Positions 26,880-35,585 of a DNA stretch of 64,000 bases are shown here, in pieces. Every line of letters starts with the position of its first letter. Position 1 is the stretch's first letter. The position numbers and the translations under genes are program-made. The notes below the pieces were generated by a model. That model made no database searches, was not told the DNA's origin, and was given only the letters and a program-made list of their open reading frames with translations. The stretch is from Beijerinckiaceae bacterium (GTDB lineage Bacteria; Pseudomonadota; Alphaproteobacteria; Rhizobiales; Beijerinckiaceae). Location: NCBI GenBank assembly GCA_947452455.1, contig CANGBX010000005.1, positions 62,001-126,000 of the forward strand. Reading direction: 5' to 3'.

Positions 26880-27839
26880 TCAGCGCCCATTCGTCCAAAG
26901 CAAGTAGCCACGCTTGTCCTTGCGCCTGTTCATTAGCCAAACGTAAAGCGCATCCAGTTGCTGCACTTCGCCAACCGTCAGCCCACGTTCATCTTCAACA
27001 GTTTCGCCACCACGTGCTGACCTGCCGACACCGAATAACCGCCAAATCTTAGCCTCTAAGTCTTCAGCCAGATCACGACCAAAGCCAGCGTTGTAACGCA
27101 AGTTCTCATTGCCACCTTTAGTCACGTAAGCTGCGATGGCTTTCAGATTGTGTGATGTCTTTCGGTTCTTGAACAACCCTTTGATTTCCACCTGATACTT
27201 GCTGCGTTTCCACGAATGTTCTTTCGCGCAAAGCTTTCTCAGTTCTTCTTCATTGCGTTCAAAGTCTTTGCCTAAGTTGACCACCACGTGACAATGAACC
27301 AGTATCTTCGATTTGGTCTTGTCAGCTGCAATCATCAACCCCTGAAAGTCTTCCTTGGTCCATAAGCCAAGCAGCACATTCATCTTTCGCTGCTCGTCGT
27401 CGCGTGCTTTGCCAATACGATCAAGAATATCAAGATTGACCATTTCCAGTTCGATTGTGCCACGCGACCACAGCTTCACTGATCCAAGCATTGATTTGAA
27501 AATGGTCTCCAGCTGACGAACAGCCCGTTCAACGTCTTCAATCGTTGGATTAGTCAATTCCTGCAAAACAGTCATAAAGCGCAGTCGCTGATCAGCTGAT
27601 CGCCCAAGCAGCTTTGCTCGTTTATTCAATTCCTCAAATAATTTGTCAGCGTGCTTCTTAGAAATATCGTCATGAAGCAATGATCGACTATTTCCAGCAC
27701 CAGCTTTCTTCAATCGCGTTTTCTTATGGGAACCTAAGTTGAAGCGCATTGCGAAAGCCAGCTGTTCCAGCGTTTCGCCAGAACGTGACTTCCGCTTCAT
27801 TTCTTTGAACGATTGCGCCATTTCCTTCCCCGAACACAT
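26880..27839 (-). CDS. Rolling-circle Rep-like HUH protein
   Basis: A 319-residue basic protein. Residues ~121-133 (VKLWSRGTIELEM) resemble Rep motif 1, residues 182-184 are HCH within ILVHCHVVVNLGKD, the HUH metal site, and residues 238-241 are YVTK within LKAIAAYVTKGG, the Y-x-x-K nicking motif. Order and spacing fit single-Tyr rolling-circle initiators of plasmids and phages. No database check was possible, so the call is inference from motifs. Start may be 27839, 27822 or 27801; GGAAGG lies too close to 27822. The adjacent genes are small, unknown and RHH proteins. Confidence 0.62.
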   Translation of the reverse strand: MCSGKEMAQSFKEMKRKSRSGETLEQLAFAMRFNLGSHKKTRLKKAGAGNSRSLLHDDISKKHADKLFEELNKRAKLLGRSADQRLRFMTVLQELTNPTIEDVERAVRQLETIFKSMLGSVKLWSRGTIELEMVNLDILDRIGKARDDEQRKMNVLLGLWTKEDFQGLMIAADKTKSKILVHCHVVVNLGKDFERNEEELRKLCAKEHSWKRSKYQVEIKGLFKNRKTSHNLKAIAAYVTKGGNENLRYNAGFGRDLAEDLEAKIWRLFGVGRSARGGETVEDERGLTVGEVQQLDALYVWLMNRRKDKRGYLLWTNGR

Positions 27840-27918
27840 TTGTATTTAGTCAAACGAGCTACTTTCGCAAAACGCTAAATAACATCAGTCACAACGCCAA
27901 TAAGAAGGAATAAGAACA

Positions 27919-28104
27919 ATGCGTTTGTCTGATATTTTCACAGGTGCAGATGGCAAGTCCATCAACCAGCTTATCAAGAACACCACCGTCATGGGTGTCT
28001 ATGAAATCAGCACCACCGCTGAGGTCTCAAAGAAGCTCGACGAAATCAAAAGAACAGTGAGCAAGCCAACGTCAGGCAGCTACCTCGTCATTGTCTTCAA
28101 ATAA
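27919..28104 (+). CDS. Small protein of unknown function
   Basis: A 61-residue protein starting MRLSDIFTGADGKSINQLI, with AGAAGGAATAAGAAC upstream of ATG. It has a short helix-rich middle (EVSKKLDEIKRTV) and a hydrophobic end (SYLVIVFK). No family is recognised. It lies between divergent Rep-like gene and the RHH gene, 15 nt before the latter, so a two-gene unit is likely. Confidence 0.6.
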   Translation: MRLSDIFTGADGKSINQLIKNTTVMGVYEISTTAEVSKKLDEIKRTVSKPTSGSYLVIVFK

Positions 28105-28119
28105 TCAGGAGGAAAATTA

Positions 28120-28311
28120 TTGCGCATCATTCAGAATTCTAATCTCGCATTTCGTTGCCCAGACAATCTGAAAAAGAAGCTCGAAGCCTACGCAGAAGAA
28201 ACGGACGTCCATGTGTCGGCTATTGTTCGCACTGCGTGTATCGCGTTGCTGAAGCAAGAAGCGCCGCATTTGTTTCCAAAGCTGTCTGGTGACACGCAGG
28301 GGTCGCATTAG
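28120..28311 (+). CDS. Ribbon-helix-helix regulator (TTG start)
   Basis: A 63-residue protein with RHH layout: strand NSNLAFRCPDN, helix LKKKLEAYAEETDV, turn HVSAIVRTACIALLKQEA. The start TTG at 28120 has a strong ribosome site (AGGAGG, 28107-28112). It may control the copy number or expression of the Rep-like gene, as CopG-type proteins do, but that is inference. Confidence 0.68.
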   Translation: MRIIQNSNLAFRCPDNLKKKLEAYAEETDVHVSAIVRTACIALLKQEAPHLFPKLSGDTQGSH

Positions 28312-28506
28312 CGGCAAATGCTGTGGGGTAGGTGGTTCCAAATAGAACTAGCCGCCCCAACTCATTGTAAAACTTATGTTTTATAACGAATTCACCTAAC
28401 CCATTGTTTTTACGAATATTTCTTGCTGCCGCCCTAGCCGCAGATTCCACAGCCCGTTATTTTTGGCTCGAAATCGAGCTTTTCATAACGAGTTGGAGCA
28501 AAACCC

Positions 28507-29085
28507 ATGGGTCTCGGCAAACAAGCGAAAATCCTCAGTAAGGGGCAGGTCGACGCTGTCCTTAGCTACCTCACCACTACCCGCCACCCCGAACGAGACC
28601 GAGTGATCTTCCTATTGTCTCTGAAGGCTGGTCTTCGAGCGAAAGAAATAGCATCGCTGCAATGGTCGATGATCACTGATGCTGAGGGAAAGTTGTCTGA
28701 CGCAATCCACTTACCCAACTCAGCCTCAAAGGGGCGCTCAGGTCGGGTTATTCCGCTCAATAAGGATTTACGGATTGCGCTGGATTGCTGGCGTCAGATA
28801 GCGGGCAGCAGCCGATTTGTAATTATTACGGAAAGGTCCGTGCAGACTTCCTCCTACGCGATCGTCAACAAGTTCGCTGGCTGGTATAGGGCGTTGGGGT
28901 TCCAGGGAGCTAGCAGTCACTCCGGACGACGCACAGCGATCACTGGTTGGGCTAGACGAATCTCGAGCGTGGGCGGTAGCTTACGCGACGTTCAGCTTCT
29001 TGCAGGTCACTCGGCGCTGGGAACGACGCAGCGATATATCGAAACGTCTAATGCCGCGAAGTATCGTGTCGTTGATGCAATTTGA
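28507..29085 (+). CDS. Short tyrosine recombinase
   Basis: A 192-residue tyrosine recombinase that lacks an N-terminal core-binding domain but holds the catalytic set: Arg in AGLRAKEIASLQW, Lys in ASKGRSGRVIP, SHSGRRT (H-x-x-R), LAGHSALGTTQRY with His and the nucleophilic Tyr. Such short integrase-like proteins occur near mobile regions of Rhizobiales. A decayed copy of its C-terminus is at 33121-33212. ATG 28507 follows GAGTTGGAGC. Confidence 0.85.
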   Translation: MGLGKQAKILSKGQVDAVLSYLTTTRHPERDRVIFLLSLKAGLRAKEIASLQWSMITDAEGKLSDAIHLPNSASKGRSGRVIPLNKDLRIALDCWRQIAGSSRFVIITERSVQTSSYAIVNKFAGWYRALGFQGASSHSGRRTAITGWARRISSVGGSLRDVQLLAGHSALGTTQRYIETSNAAKYRVVDAI

Positions 29086-29095
29086 TCTGTCGTTA

Positions 29096-29464
29096 TTATT
29101 CGGCGCTGAGCTCAGCAAAAGACGTCGCATTTGATCGCGTGTGTTTTTTTAAGACATCAAAAATTTTTTCTTCATATTTCGCCAACTTGCAGCGCGACTT
29201 TTTTGTTAAGAGAGCGATCTTTGATCGACCGTCGTTTGGATCATCTAACAGCTCGATCATTCCATCATTTTCAAGATGTAAAATATGGTTGCGTAATGTT
29301 TTGTTCGTCCAGAGTGGGAGTAGATAGAGTTCTTTCAAAGGGAGCTTGCCGCCACTATGAGCTAGATGAATCAAAATGTGTTGCGATGCCCTTCCTTTTA
29401 GCCGCATGACGTCGCTTTGAGCATTTATAATATTAATCAACATTTCTGCTGTTTCTTGGCGCAT
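29096..29464 (-). CDS. MarR-like winged-helix regulator
   Basis: A 122-residue protein with a winged-helix core: GRASQHILIHLAHSGGKLPLKELYLLPLWTNKTLRN (helices), then ILHLENDGMIELLDDPNDGRSKIALLTKKS (wing), typical of MarR-family regulators; the D-x-R wing motif DPNDGRSK is clear. It is convergent with the recombinase and divergent from the porin-like gene 300 nt away, so it may control that gene. Confidence 0.75.
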   Translation of the reverse strand: MRQETAEMLINIINAQSDVMRLKGRASQHILIHLAHSGGKLPLKELYLLPLWTNKTLRNHILHLENDGMIELLDDPNDGRSKIALLTKKSRCKLAKYEEKIFDVLKKHTRSNATSFAELSAE

Positions 29465-29765
29465 TTAGAAAATCTCTGACTGAATACCAGTAACTATAGC
29501 CCGCAATTTTATTGATGAATTGGGCAGACTGATCAAATGGATAAAGCTAAAAATTCCTCAGAAATTTTTTCCGATACAATTGGGACATAAATATCGAGCA
29601 GTCGTAAGTTACCGCAAGATAACGATATTTTATGCAAACTTGCGGGCTCAAGTAGTGATGAATGTGAACGCGATAGTTCAGGAAAAAGTATCGGAATACA
29701 CTTCTCTTTCATGGTGTCATGTTCGAGCTAAAACAGTGCCATAGAAATGTAAGGGAACGAATCTA
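29465..29765. other. Intergenic region before omp gene
   Basis: AT-rich, about 300 bp, with no convincing gene; a 74-codon frame at 29520 lacks a ribosome site. Expected to hold divergent promoters for the MarR-like and porin genes. AAGGGAACG precedes the porin start. Confidence 0.5.
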
Positions 29766-30491
29766 ATGAAAAAAATTCTTATTGCTGCCGTCGCCGTTGC
29801 TGGTCTCTCTTCGTCTGCTTTCGCTGCTGATCTTCCTGCGCGGACCGCTGCGAATGCGCCTGCTCCTGTTGCGAAAGATATCTGGTCTGGCTTTTATGTT
29901 GGTGCAAACGGTGGATACGGTTGGGGAACAGAAAAAGACCCCTATGTTACGCCTGTAATTGGTAACTTTGGTATCTCAGGCGGTTTGTATGGGATACAAG
30001 CGGGCTACAATCATCAGATTGGAAAGTATGTCGTTGGTGTCGAAGCTGACTACGCTTGGGGTAATTTGAGCGACAGCTTCACAGCGGCGGCTGCAACTAG
30101 TTTTAATGGCAGCGCACTTTCAGCAGCTGCAACAATTAAAACTGAGCTTACCTCACTTGGAACTGTAAGAGTTCGTGCGGGCTATGCATTTGATAACCTG
30201 CTCGTTTATGCGACAGGCGGTTATGCATACGGAAATAATAAAATTACAGTTTCTGGAAGTGCTACTTGGCAAGGTGCAACGTGGAGTGCGCAGGCTGGTA
30301 ACTCACAGACACACAGTGGCTGGGTTATTGGGGCGGGCTCAGAATACGCATTCACACGCAATATTACTGGCAAAATTGAATATCTCCACGCTGACCTCGG
30401 CAAGGAGACTTATTGGGGCGGGACCGTTGTTGCTGACAAAGTTTCTGTCAAGACAGACCTTGTTCGTGTTGGTTTGAACTACAAGTTCTAA
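29766..30491 (+). CDS. Omp25/RopB-like outer-membrane beta-barrel protein
   Basis: A 241-residue protein: signal peptide MKKILIAAVAVAGLSSSAFA, a short Ala/Pro segment, then an eight-strand beta-barrel pattern (IWSGFYVGANGGYGWG, GIQAGYNHQIGKYVVGVEADYAWG, VRVRAGYAFDNLLVYATGGYAYG) ending GLNYKF with a terminal Phe. This is the Omp25/31 family of alphaproteobacteria, major surface proteins of structural rather than transport role. A strong terminator follows. It is cargo of the island and flanked by integrase debris. Confidence 0.92.
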   Translation: MKKILIAAVAVAGLSSSAFAADLPARTAANAPAPVAKDIWSGFYVGANGGYGWGTEKDPYVTPVIGNFGISGGLYGIQAGYNHQIGKYVVGVEADYAWGNLSDSFTAAAATSFNGSALSAAATIKTELTSLGTVRVRAGYAFDNLLVYATGGYAYGNNKITVSGSATWQGATWSAQAGNSQTHSGWVIGAGSEYAFTRNITGKIEYLHADLGKETYWGGTVVADKVSVKTDLVRVGLNYKF

Positions 30492-30514
30492 TTCTCTAAC
30501 AGAATTAAATTAAA

Positions 30515-30540
30515 GGGCGCCTTCGACAGGCGCCCTTTTT
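30515..30540 (+). terminator. Terminator after omp gene
   Basis: GGGCGCC and GGCGCCC pair around a 7-nt loop, followed by TTTTTATTT. Confidence 0.88.
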
Positions 30541-30544
30541 ATTT

Positions 30545-30632
30545 GTCCAAAGCTCTGCAGGTTCCTAGCCATCTCAGCATTCAGCGGTAGATTGCGTGCA
30601 TAGAACCGCTCAATATGTTCAACGCTGGTGCC
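30545..30632 (-). pseudogene. Decayed integrase C-terminus
   Basis: Read on the minus strand it encodes GTSVEHIERFYARNLPLNAE and MARNLQSFG, nearly identical to the C-terminus of the intact integrase at 31449-32714 (GTSVEQIERFYARNLPLSAE). Similarity stops at both ends. It is a remnant of an earlier or duplicated integrase gene. Confidence 0.8.
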
Positions 30633-30952
30633 TATAAATCTTAAAACAGCTATTACTTCTCCAGCCGTTCCAGCGTCCTGAACCGCGCATCGCCAACGAC
30701 CTGCCCACTGTCTGTGATTAGCTATTACACGCCAGCGCTAAAGCTTCGTGCGCTGACGACGTTGCATTTCTTAAATGAAACGCCAACCACTCACCGCTGC
30801 GATTTAGCTATAAGCAACGCTCTAATATTAGAAAAGTTAGTCTGCGTTTAAAGTCTCATTATATTGAGTTGGAACTTTTACTTTCCAGCTAAGTTCTAAA
30901 ATTACTAGCACGATCATATTTTACGATCACATTATATTTTTGCAGGTGTAAT
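30633..30952. other. Non-coding region
   Basis: No intact gene. A 20-codon minus-strand frame (about 30661-30720) could encode a fragment (GDARFRTLERLEK) of an unrecognised gene. The rest is AT-rich and likely contains the universal stress protein promoter. Confidence 0.4.
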
Positions 30953-31399
30953 ATGCACAATCATATCTTGATTGCCACTGATGGATCTAAAGTTAGTTCC
31001 GCTGCGTTGGTGTTTGGCTTGGATCTTGCTCAAGAATTGAAAGCACATGTAACCGTTGTGACTGTTACAGAAATATGGTCTTTTTTTGATATAGCACAAG
31101 ATGATGAAATGCTTATGGATAATCCGATAAAAGAATATGAGGCGCTGTGCTCTAGATCTGCAAATCTCATTTTAAAAAATGCAACTGAGCGTGCACGAGA
31201 AGTCGGCGTGAAAGTTAAAACTATTCACATATCGGACAGAAAACCAGCTGAAGCTATTGTTGAGGAAGCTCAAGCCCGCAAATGCGATTTGATCATTGTC
31301 GGGTCACACGGGCGGAGTGGCATAGAAAATTTTCTTCTAGGTAGCCAATCAGCTAAAATTATTGCACTTTCAAAGGTGCCAGTGCTTGTTTACAAATGA
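30953..31399 (+). CDS. Universal stress protein (UspA family)
   Basis: A 148-residue Usp: HILIATDGSKVSSAALVFGL at the N-terminus and the nucleotide-binding motif GSHGRSGIENFLLGSQS near the C-terminus (G-2x-G-9x-GS), suggesting an ATP-binding member. Probably cytoplasmic, supporting stress survival. It stands alone between integrase remnants; codon use is AT-rich. Confidence 0.93.
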   Translation: MHNHILIATDGSKVSSAALVFGLDLAQELKAHVTVVTVTEIWSFFDIAQDDEMLMDNPIKEYEALCSRSANLILKNATERAREVGVKVKTIHISDRKPAEAIVEEAQARKCDLIIVGSHGRSGIENFLLGSQSAKIIALSKVPVLVYK

Positions 31400-31448
31400 G
31401 TTATCTCTTTACTTATCATTGATCAGATTAGTTACAAAGTCGTAGAAT

Positions 31449-32714
31449 TCAGCCTTGCTCACCAAAACTTTGCAAATTTCTAGCCATCTCAGCACTCAGC
31501 GGCAGATTGCGTGCATAGAACCGCTCGATCTGTTCAACGCTAGTGCCAGCATTCTTTGCTAGGTTGAATACGTTCACCTGCCCATGGCTCAGAATGATGC
31601 GCATGCAGATAGCTGTGTGGCGCAGCGAATAGACCGTATGGTTCTGGTTCGTGTAGGGATCGAACGTAATGCCTGCTTCTTTCAAAGCTCGATTGAACTG
31701 CCGCCGCATGATTTGAGATGCGGTCGTGCGGTTCTTGTATGCGGGTAGGAATAGATAGTCTTCAGCGCTGGCATCTGGATAGCGTTCCTTAATGCGCTCA
31801 TAGACGCTGACACCAGCTTCCATCGAATTGGCTATGCGGAACCCAGTCTTGCCATCGCGAATGGTCAGCAACAGCCGCTTGGGGTTTTCAGCCACCTGAA
31901 TATCCGCATGCCGTATTGCATAGAGCTCGGTGGTGGTCGGTCGAACGAAGGTGTGCGCTACGAACAGGATCAGGTCATAGAGCTCAGTCGTAATAGCTGT
32001 CCCACGGATGGTGACACTTTCAGCCGCTAGCTTCTCAGCCGTCTCAAGCAGCTTCTTGTAGGTATCCGCATCCTTGTCCACGAGAGGATAGAACCTGAAG
32101 AAGGGTCGGGGATTGTCCTTCTGACGGGTCCTGGGGGTCTCTGGAACCCCATCAATGATCCCATCGTCACGTGCCACCTTCAGAACATTGCGGAAGGTCG
32201 CACCCAGCATGTTCTTGGTTGATGGTTTCAGGTCTGGTCGCTTCTTCGCCAGCTCATCCAGATATTCAGCCCAATGACGGGTTCTTAAAGTCCGAACATC
32301 AGCATCTTGAAAATGCTTCATCAGCCCCCATTGCTTATTGTCGAGCACGGTTCCAGCTGTTCGGATGTAATTGGCGTTACGTTCGCCAGTAGCCGCTAGC
32401 CGCCGACCTTTCTCAAGAAAGCGGGTCGCGTAGTATTTGAACGAGTATTCCTTAGGGGTCGCTTTCTGCTTACTCAGAATGTCCTGAGCCAGTTCCTGAG
32501 CGACTTCGCGTGCTTTGACCCGTGATTTCTCTTTGGTCGAGCGAACCACGTATTTCTTGAGCTGAGGGTCTCGTATGCGTGCAAACCAGAAGGGGGATGC
32601 ATGCGTCTTGTAGATCGCGATGCCCTTATGAACGACGATGATCTCGCCATCGAGCGAGTGCTTCGATGGCTTGGTCGGGGTGGTCTTGTGTTTCGGGTCG
32701 GAAACCTGTTCCAT
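31449..32714 (-). CDS. Tyrosine recombinase, island integrase
   Basis: A 421-residue integrase. Residues ~85-190 form the SAM-like core-binding domain (YSFKYYATRFLEKGRRL), and ~220-400 the catalytic domain with Arg in HTFVRPTTTELYAIRH, Lys in DGKTGFR, YSLRHTAICMR (Arg of the H-x-x-R box, with Y in place of the first His), and AKNAGTSVEQIERFYARNL (Tyr). It reads inward from the right island end, about 76 nt from the decayed tRNA fragment. It probably carried out insertion into tRNA-Lys. Confidence 0.92.
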   Translation of the reverse strand: MEQVSDPKHKTTPTKPSKHSLDGEIIVVHKGIAIYKTHASPFWFARIRDPQLKKYVVRSTKEKSRVKAREVAQELAQDILSKQKATPKEYSFKYYATRFLEKGRRLAATGERNANYIRTAGTVLDNKQWGLMKHFQDADVRTLRTRHWAEYLDELAKKRPDLKPSTKNMLGATFRNVLKVARDDGIIDGVPETPRTRQKDNPRPFFRFYPLVDKDADTYKKLLETAEKLAAESVTIRGTAITTELYDLILFVAHTFVRPTTTELYAIRHADIQVAENPKRLLLTIRDGKTGFRIANSMEAGVSVYERIKERYPDASAEDYLFLPAYKNRTTASQIMRRQFNRALKEAGITFDPYTNQNHTVYSLRHTAICMRIILSHGQVNVFNLAKNAGTSVEQIERFYARNLPLSAEMARNLQSFGEQG

Positions 32715-32735
32715 CTAGAACCGCTGATTGCAGAA

Positions 32736-32759
32736 AGTATAAACCAAGCTTATAAACTA
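32736..32759. repeat. Degenerate repeats beside integrase
   Basis: AGTATAAACC and TTATAAACT resemble the GGTATAAACT pair at the left end. They lie 22 nt upstream of the integrase start, suiting arm-type sites. Confidence 0.45.
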
Positions 32760-32789
32760 CTAACTAAGCCTCTGTAAATAAACAAATCC

Positions 32790-32865
32790 TGTGTAACTCT
32801 TAATCAACGGGTCTCGAGTTCAAGTGCTATAGCAATACCGTAAATCAAATTAAATCAATGACTTG
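32790..32865 (+). other. Decayed right attachment site (tRNA-Lys relic)
   Basis: AACTCTTAATCA matches the tRNA-Lys anticodon loop region (GACTCTTAATCA), then CGGGTC, GAGTTCAAG and CTATA correspond to the variable loop and T arm with many changes. The post-tRNA flank ATCAAATTAAATCA also matches. Divergence indicates an old insertion or relaxed selection. Confidence 0.68.
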
Positions 32866-33120
32866 AAGCTATTGAGAGGTGTATTTTACGAGCTTTAAAA
32901 ATTATAAATTGGCATAATTTCAAAGTCTACCAATAGACTTGTTTTAATTCAGTCAGCGGGTCTTTGGAACAATGGCGTGTTCACGCGAAGCTTGTCCACC
33001 CTACTGAGGTTCGGCGCTCTGGCTCCATTAGGGTCTCCTGACCACGCTGAAGGGTCGGCGGCACATTCCAGCTAACAGCCCCTTTGGCATCAGGCTGGTT
33101 GTCGCGGGGCTTTGACAGGT

Positions 33121-33212
33121 TTGGCTAGACGAATCTCAAGCACCGGCGGTAGTTTGCCTGACTTCAGCTTTTCGTCGCTCACTCAGCGCTGGGCACCCCT
33201 CAGCGATCTATT
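33121..33212 (+). pseudogene. Decayed fragment of the short recombinase
   Basis: The stretch TTGGCTAGACGAATCTCAAG and the following CTCACTCAGCGCTGGG match the C-terminal part of the recombinase at 28507-29085 (region ~28955-29045). One nt is missing after GAC (33162), shifting the frame, and the catalytic His region is altered. It lies outside the right tRNA relic. Confidence 0.75.
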
Positions 33213-33268
33213 GAGGGCAGCGGAGGCGAAAAACGGGTTTTTATTCTAGTGAGATCTGAGGGGCAGTC

Positions 33269-34141
33269 ATGAGCGGCGAAAGTTTTGTTCTTTTTAGTTT
33301 CATCGTCCTCTTCATCCTGATCGCGTTCAGTAGCATCAAGATTGTTCCGCAATCGCAGGAATATGTTGTCGAGCAATTCGGAAAATACGTCACAACGCTC
33401 AAAGCCGGATTGAATATTATTGTCCCTATTCTCAATCGCGTGGCTCACAAGGTGAGCATTATCGAGCGGCAATTGACCCCTCAATCGATCAGCGTGATCA
33501 CCAAGGACAATGTCGAAGTCCATCTCACAACGGCTGTTTTTTTCCGCATTGTTGACTCGGCAAAGTCGGTCTACAGAATTTCCGATATCGACCAAGCGGT
33601 GAGCACGACAGTTACGAGCATTGTGCGCTCAACCGGCGGCCAGATGGAATTTGATGAAGTTCAATCGCGGCGTGAATTCATCAACGAGCAAATTCAATCG
33701 TCTCTGTCTGATGCCTGCGCTGTTTGGGGTATCGAAATTACCCGCACGGAAGTTTTGGATGTGGTTGTCGATCAGTCGACGCGCGCCGCGATGCAGCAGC
33801 AGCTCAATGCCGAACGTGAGCGCCGGGCAGCGGTCACCAAAGCAGAAGGTGATCGTCAGGCACAGCAGCTCAAAGCTGATGGTGAATTATATACGGCCCA
33901 AAAGCAGGCGGAAGCTCGTCGCATTCTTGCAGAAGCGGAAGCATTCGCCACAAATACTGTTGGTGAGGCGATTCAAAAGAACGGTCAGGCCGCGATCGAT
34001 TTCGAAATCAAGAAACAACAAATCAGCAGCATTGCTGAATTAGGAAAATCAAACAATTCGAAATTGATTGTCATTCCAACAGACATCACCAAGTCGCTTG
34101 GCACCGTAGAAGCTTTGCTCGAAGTCGTGAGGCAGAAGTGA
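33269..34141 (+). CDS. Stomatin/QmcA-like SPFH protein
   Basis: A 290-residue SPFH protein: one N-terminal membrane helix (VLFSFIVLFILIAFSSI), then KIVPQSQEYVVEQFGKYVTTL, NIIVPILNRVAHKV, the SPFH domain with DNVEVHLTTAVFFRIVDSAKSVY, and a coiled coil rich in Ala/Glu/Gln. It ends GTVEALLEVVRQK. Paired by a GTGA overlap with an NfeD-like gene, the usual stomatin/NfeD operon linked to membrane microdomains. It begins just past the island's right edge. Confidence 0.93.
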   Translation: MSGESFVLFSFIVLFILIAFSSIKIVPQSQEYVVEQFGKYVTTLKAGLNIIVPILNRVAHKVSIIERQLTPQSISVITKDNVEVHLTTAVFFRIVDSAKSVYRISDIDQAVSTTVTSIVRSTGGQMEFDEVQSRREFINEQIQSSLSDACAVWGIEITRTEVLDVVVDQSTRAAMQQQLNAERERRAAVTKAEGDRQAQQLKADGELYTAQKQAEARRILAEAEAFATNTVGEAIQKNGQAAIDFEIKKQQISSIAELGKSNNSKLIVIPTDITKSLGTVEALLEVVRQK

Positions 34142-34425
34142 GCTACCTGAGCGCTTTCACCGGAATTGAGATTTGGGCTCTGTGGGCAGTCATTGCTGTC
34201 GGGCTCTTGATCTTTGAAGCTCTGACGACGATTGGCTTTTTCGTGTCGTTTTCAGCCTCAGGGTTTGTGCTTGCGGTCTGGGCTTATTTAAATCCCTCGA
34301 CCGCTTCCGGTTCGGAGCTTTGGCAGTGGCTGGTCTTCTCTGCTTTTGGTCTCGTGCTTTACTTCCCGATCCGCATGGCGATGAAGAAATTTGCCGATGG
34401 TCGCTCTGATATCAGCGATTATTAG
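34138..34425 (+). CDS. NfeD-like membrane protein
   Basis: A 95-residue protein starting with GTG 34138 overlapping the stomatin stop. It has two to three hydrophobic helices (ALWAVIAVGLLIFEAL, IGFFVSFSASGFVLAVWAYL, LVFSAFGLVLYFPIRM) and no soluble OB-fold domain, so it is a short NfeD form. It probably partners the SPFH protein in the membrane. Confidence 0.85.
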   Translation: MSYLSAFTGIEIWALWAVIAVGLLIFEALTTIGFFVSFSASGFVLAVWAYLNPSTASGSELWQWLVFSAFGLVLYFPIRMAMKKFADGRSDISDY

Positions 34426-34479
34426 TTTTCCTTGGACTGCATCCCCTAATCACCAAGCATAGCAGCTTTACGGCTCTCC

Positions 34480-35541
34480 TTATTTGGTTTCCGCGTTAGG
34501 GCTTGGCGTGCTGCGATCTTCAATCGCTTCTTTGATGCGATTGCGGATGGGTGCGGGTGTATCAATCAGCTCATGAATAACACGGGCGAGCGTCACGCCA
34601 TTCATCGGGCGTATTTCTGCATTTTCGCGACGCGCCTCTTCAATGAAGATGGGATCGAGCAAGGTCTTGTCGAAGGCTGCACGCAATGCCTCGACACGTT
34701 CTTTGGGCACCTGCGGCGTTGTGGCAACGGGGCGACCGACCGTGATGGCTTTGGAAATAAATTCGAGAAGCGGGCGATCTTGCGCAGGCACATCCAATTC
34801 TGTCAGCAGCGGCACGTTCGGCAATTCCGCCTCGCGTTGGCTGCCCACTTGCACCAAGGGAATGATCAGATTGCGTGACAGATAATGCGGCTTTGAGGCC
34901 ATATAGCCGGTATAAGTATTGGTGCCGCGCCCTTCGACCTCGCCGCGCTCCATCGACAGGTCAATTTCCTGACCCGATTGATAGCCCATGATGATTTTGA
35001 AACGTGTTTTCAAAACATAATTATAAAAAGAGGGGAGTTGCGATGAAACTGATCCAGCCCCCGTTGCACCAATCGTAGTTTCGCGCTTTTTAGCGTCTTC
35101 GATCGAGCGGATGGGTGATGTGTGCCAGACAACCAGCAATTGGTTTGCATTCACCACATTGCCGATCCAGTTAAACTCCCGCAGATCAACCCGCAGACTT
35201 TTGTTCAGCCCAAGCGCTTGATCAATCGGCAGGCCTTGGCTCACCATGGTGAGGACAGTGCCATCTTTGGGCGCAGATTGACCGACGAAATTGGCGGCTG
35301 TGATCCCGCCGCCGCCCGGCATATTGATGGGGAGAATGGTTGGATGCCCTGGAATATGGCGCGACATATTGCGCGCAACCAATCTTGAATATTGATCATA
35401 GTCGCCACCCACGGCCGTGCGGATGATGAATTGCATTTGCTTGCCGCGATAAAAATCCTCAACCGCATCGGCTAAGGCCGCGCTGGCAGGGAGCGCGCAA
35501 AACAAAGCAGATAGAAAACCTTTGGTCATGGGCTTCATCAT
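34480..35541 (-). CDS. Bug/TctC-type binding protein (Bug2)
   Basis: A 353-residue periplasmic binding protein: signal peptide (FLSALFCALPASAALA), QFIIRTAVGGDYDQYSRL, ARNMSRHIPGHPTILPINMP, GYQSGQEIDLSMERGEVEG. Here the usual GGGYD is GGDYD. It is the last gene of a Bug4-LLM1-Bug3-Bug2 run. ATG 35541 has AGAGG 9 nt upstream; a start at 35589 would overlap Bug3's stop and leave a poor signal peptide. No transporter membrane subunit is near, so its partner lies elsewhere. Confidence 0.86.
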   Translation of the reverse strand: MMKPMTKGFLSALFCALPASAALADAVEDFYRGKQMQFIIRTAVGGDYDQYSRLVARNMSRHIPGHPTILPINMPGGGGITAANFVGQSAPKDGTVLTMVSQGLPIDQALGLNKSLRVDLREFNWIGNVVNANQLLVVWHTSPIRSIEDAKKRETTIGATGAGSVSSQLPSFYNYVLKTRFKIIMGYQSGQEIDLSMERGEVEGRGTNTYTGYMASKPHYLSRNLIIPLVQVGSQREAELPNVPLLTELDVPAQDRPLLEFISKAITVGRPVATTPQVPKERVEALRAAFDKTLLDPIFIEEARRENAEIRPMNGVTLARVIHELIDTPAPIRNRIKEAIEDRSTPSPNAETK

Positions 35542-35585
35542 AATGTGCCTCTTTAGAGCAAATGATTTAGGACGCATGTGAATCT

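Noticed and set aside
29520-29744. A 74-codon frame before the porin gene
   Set aside because: No ribosome site, low-complexity start, lies in a promoter region.
32944-32966. A second tRNA-Lys-like fragment (TCAGCGGGTC)
   Set aside because: Match is short and gapped; could be chance, so kept only as a remark.
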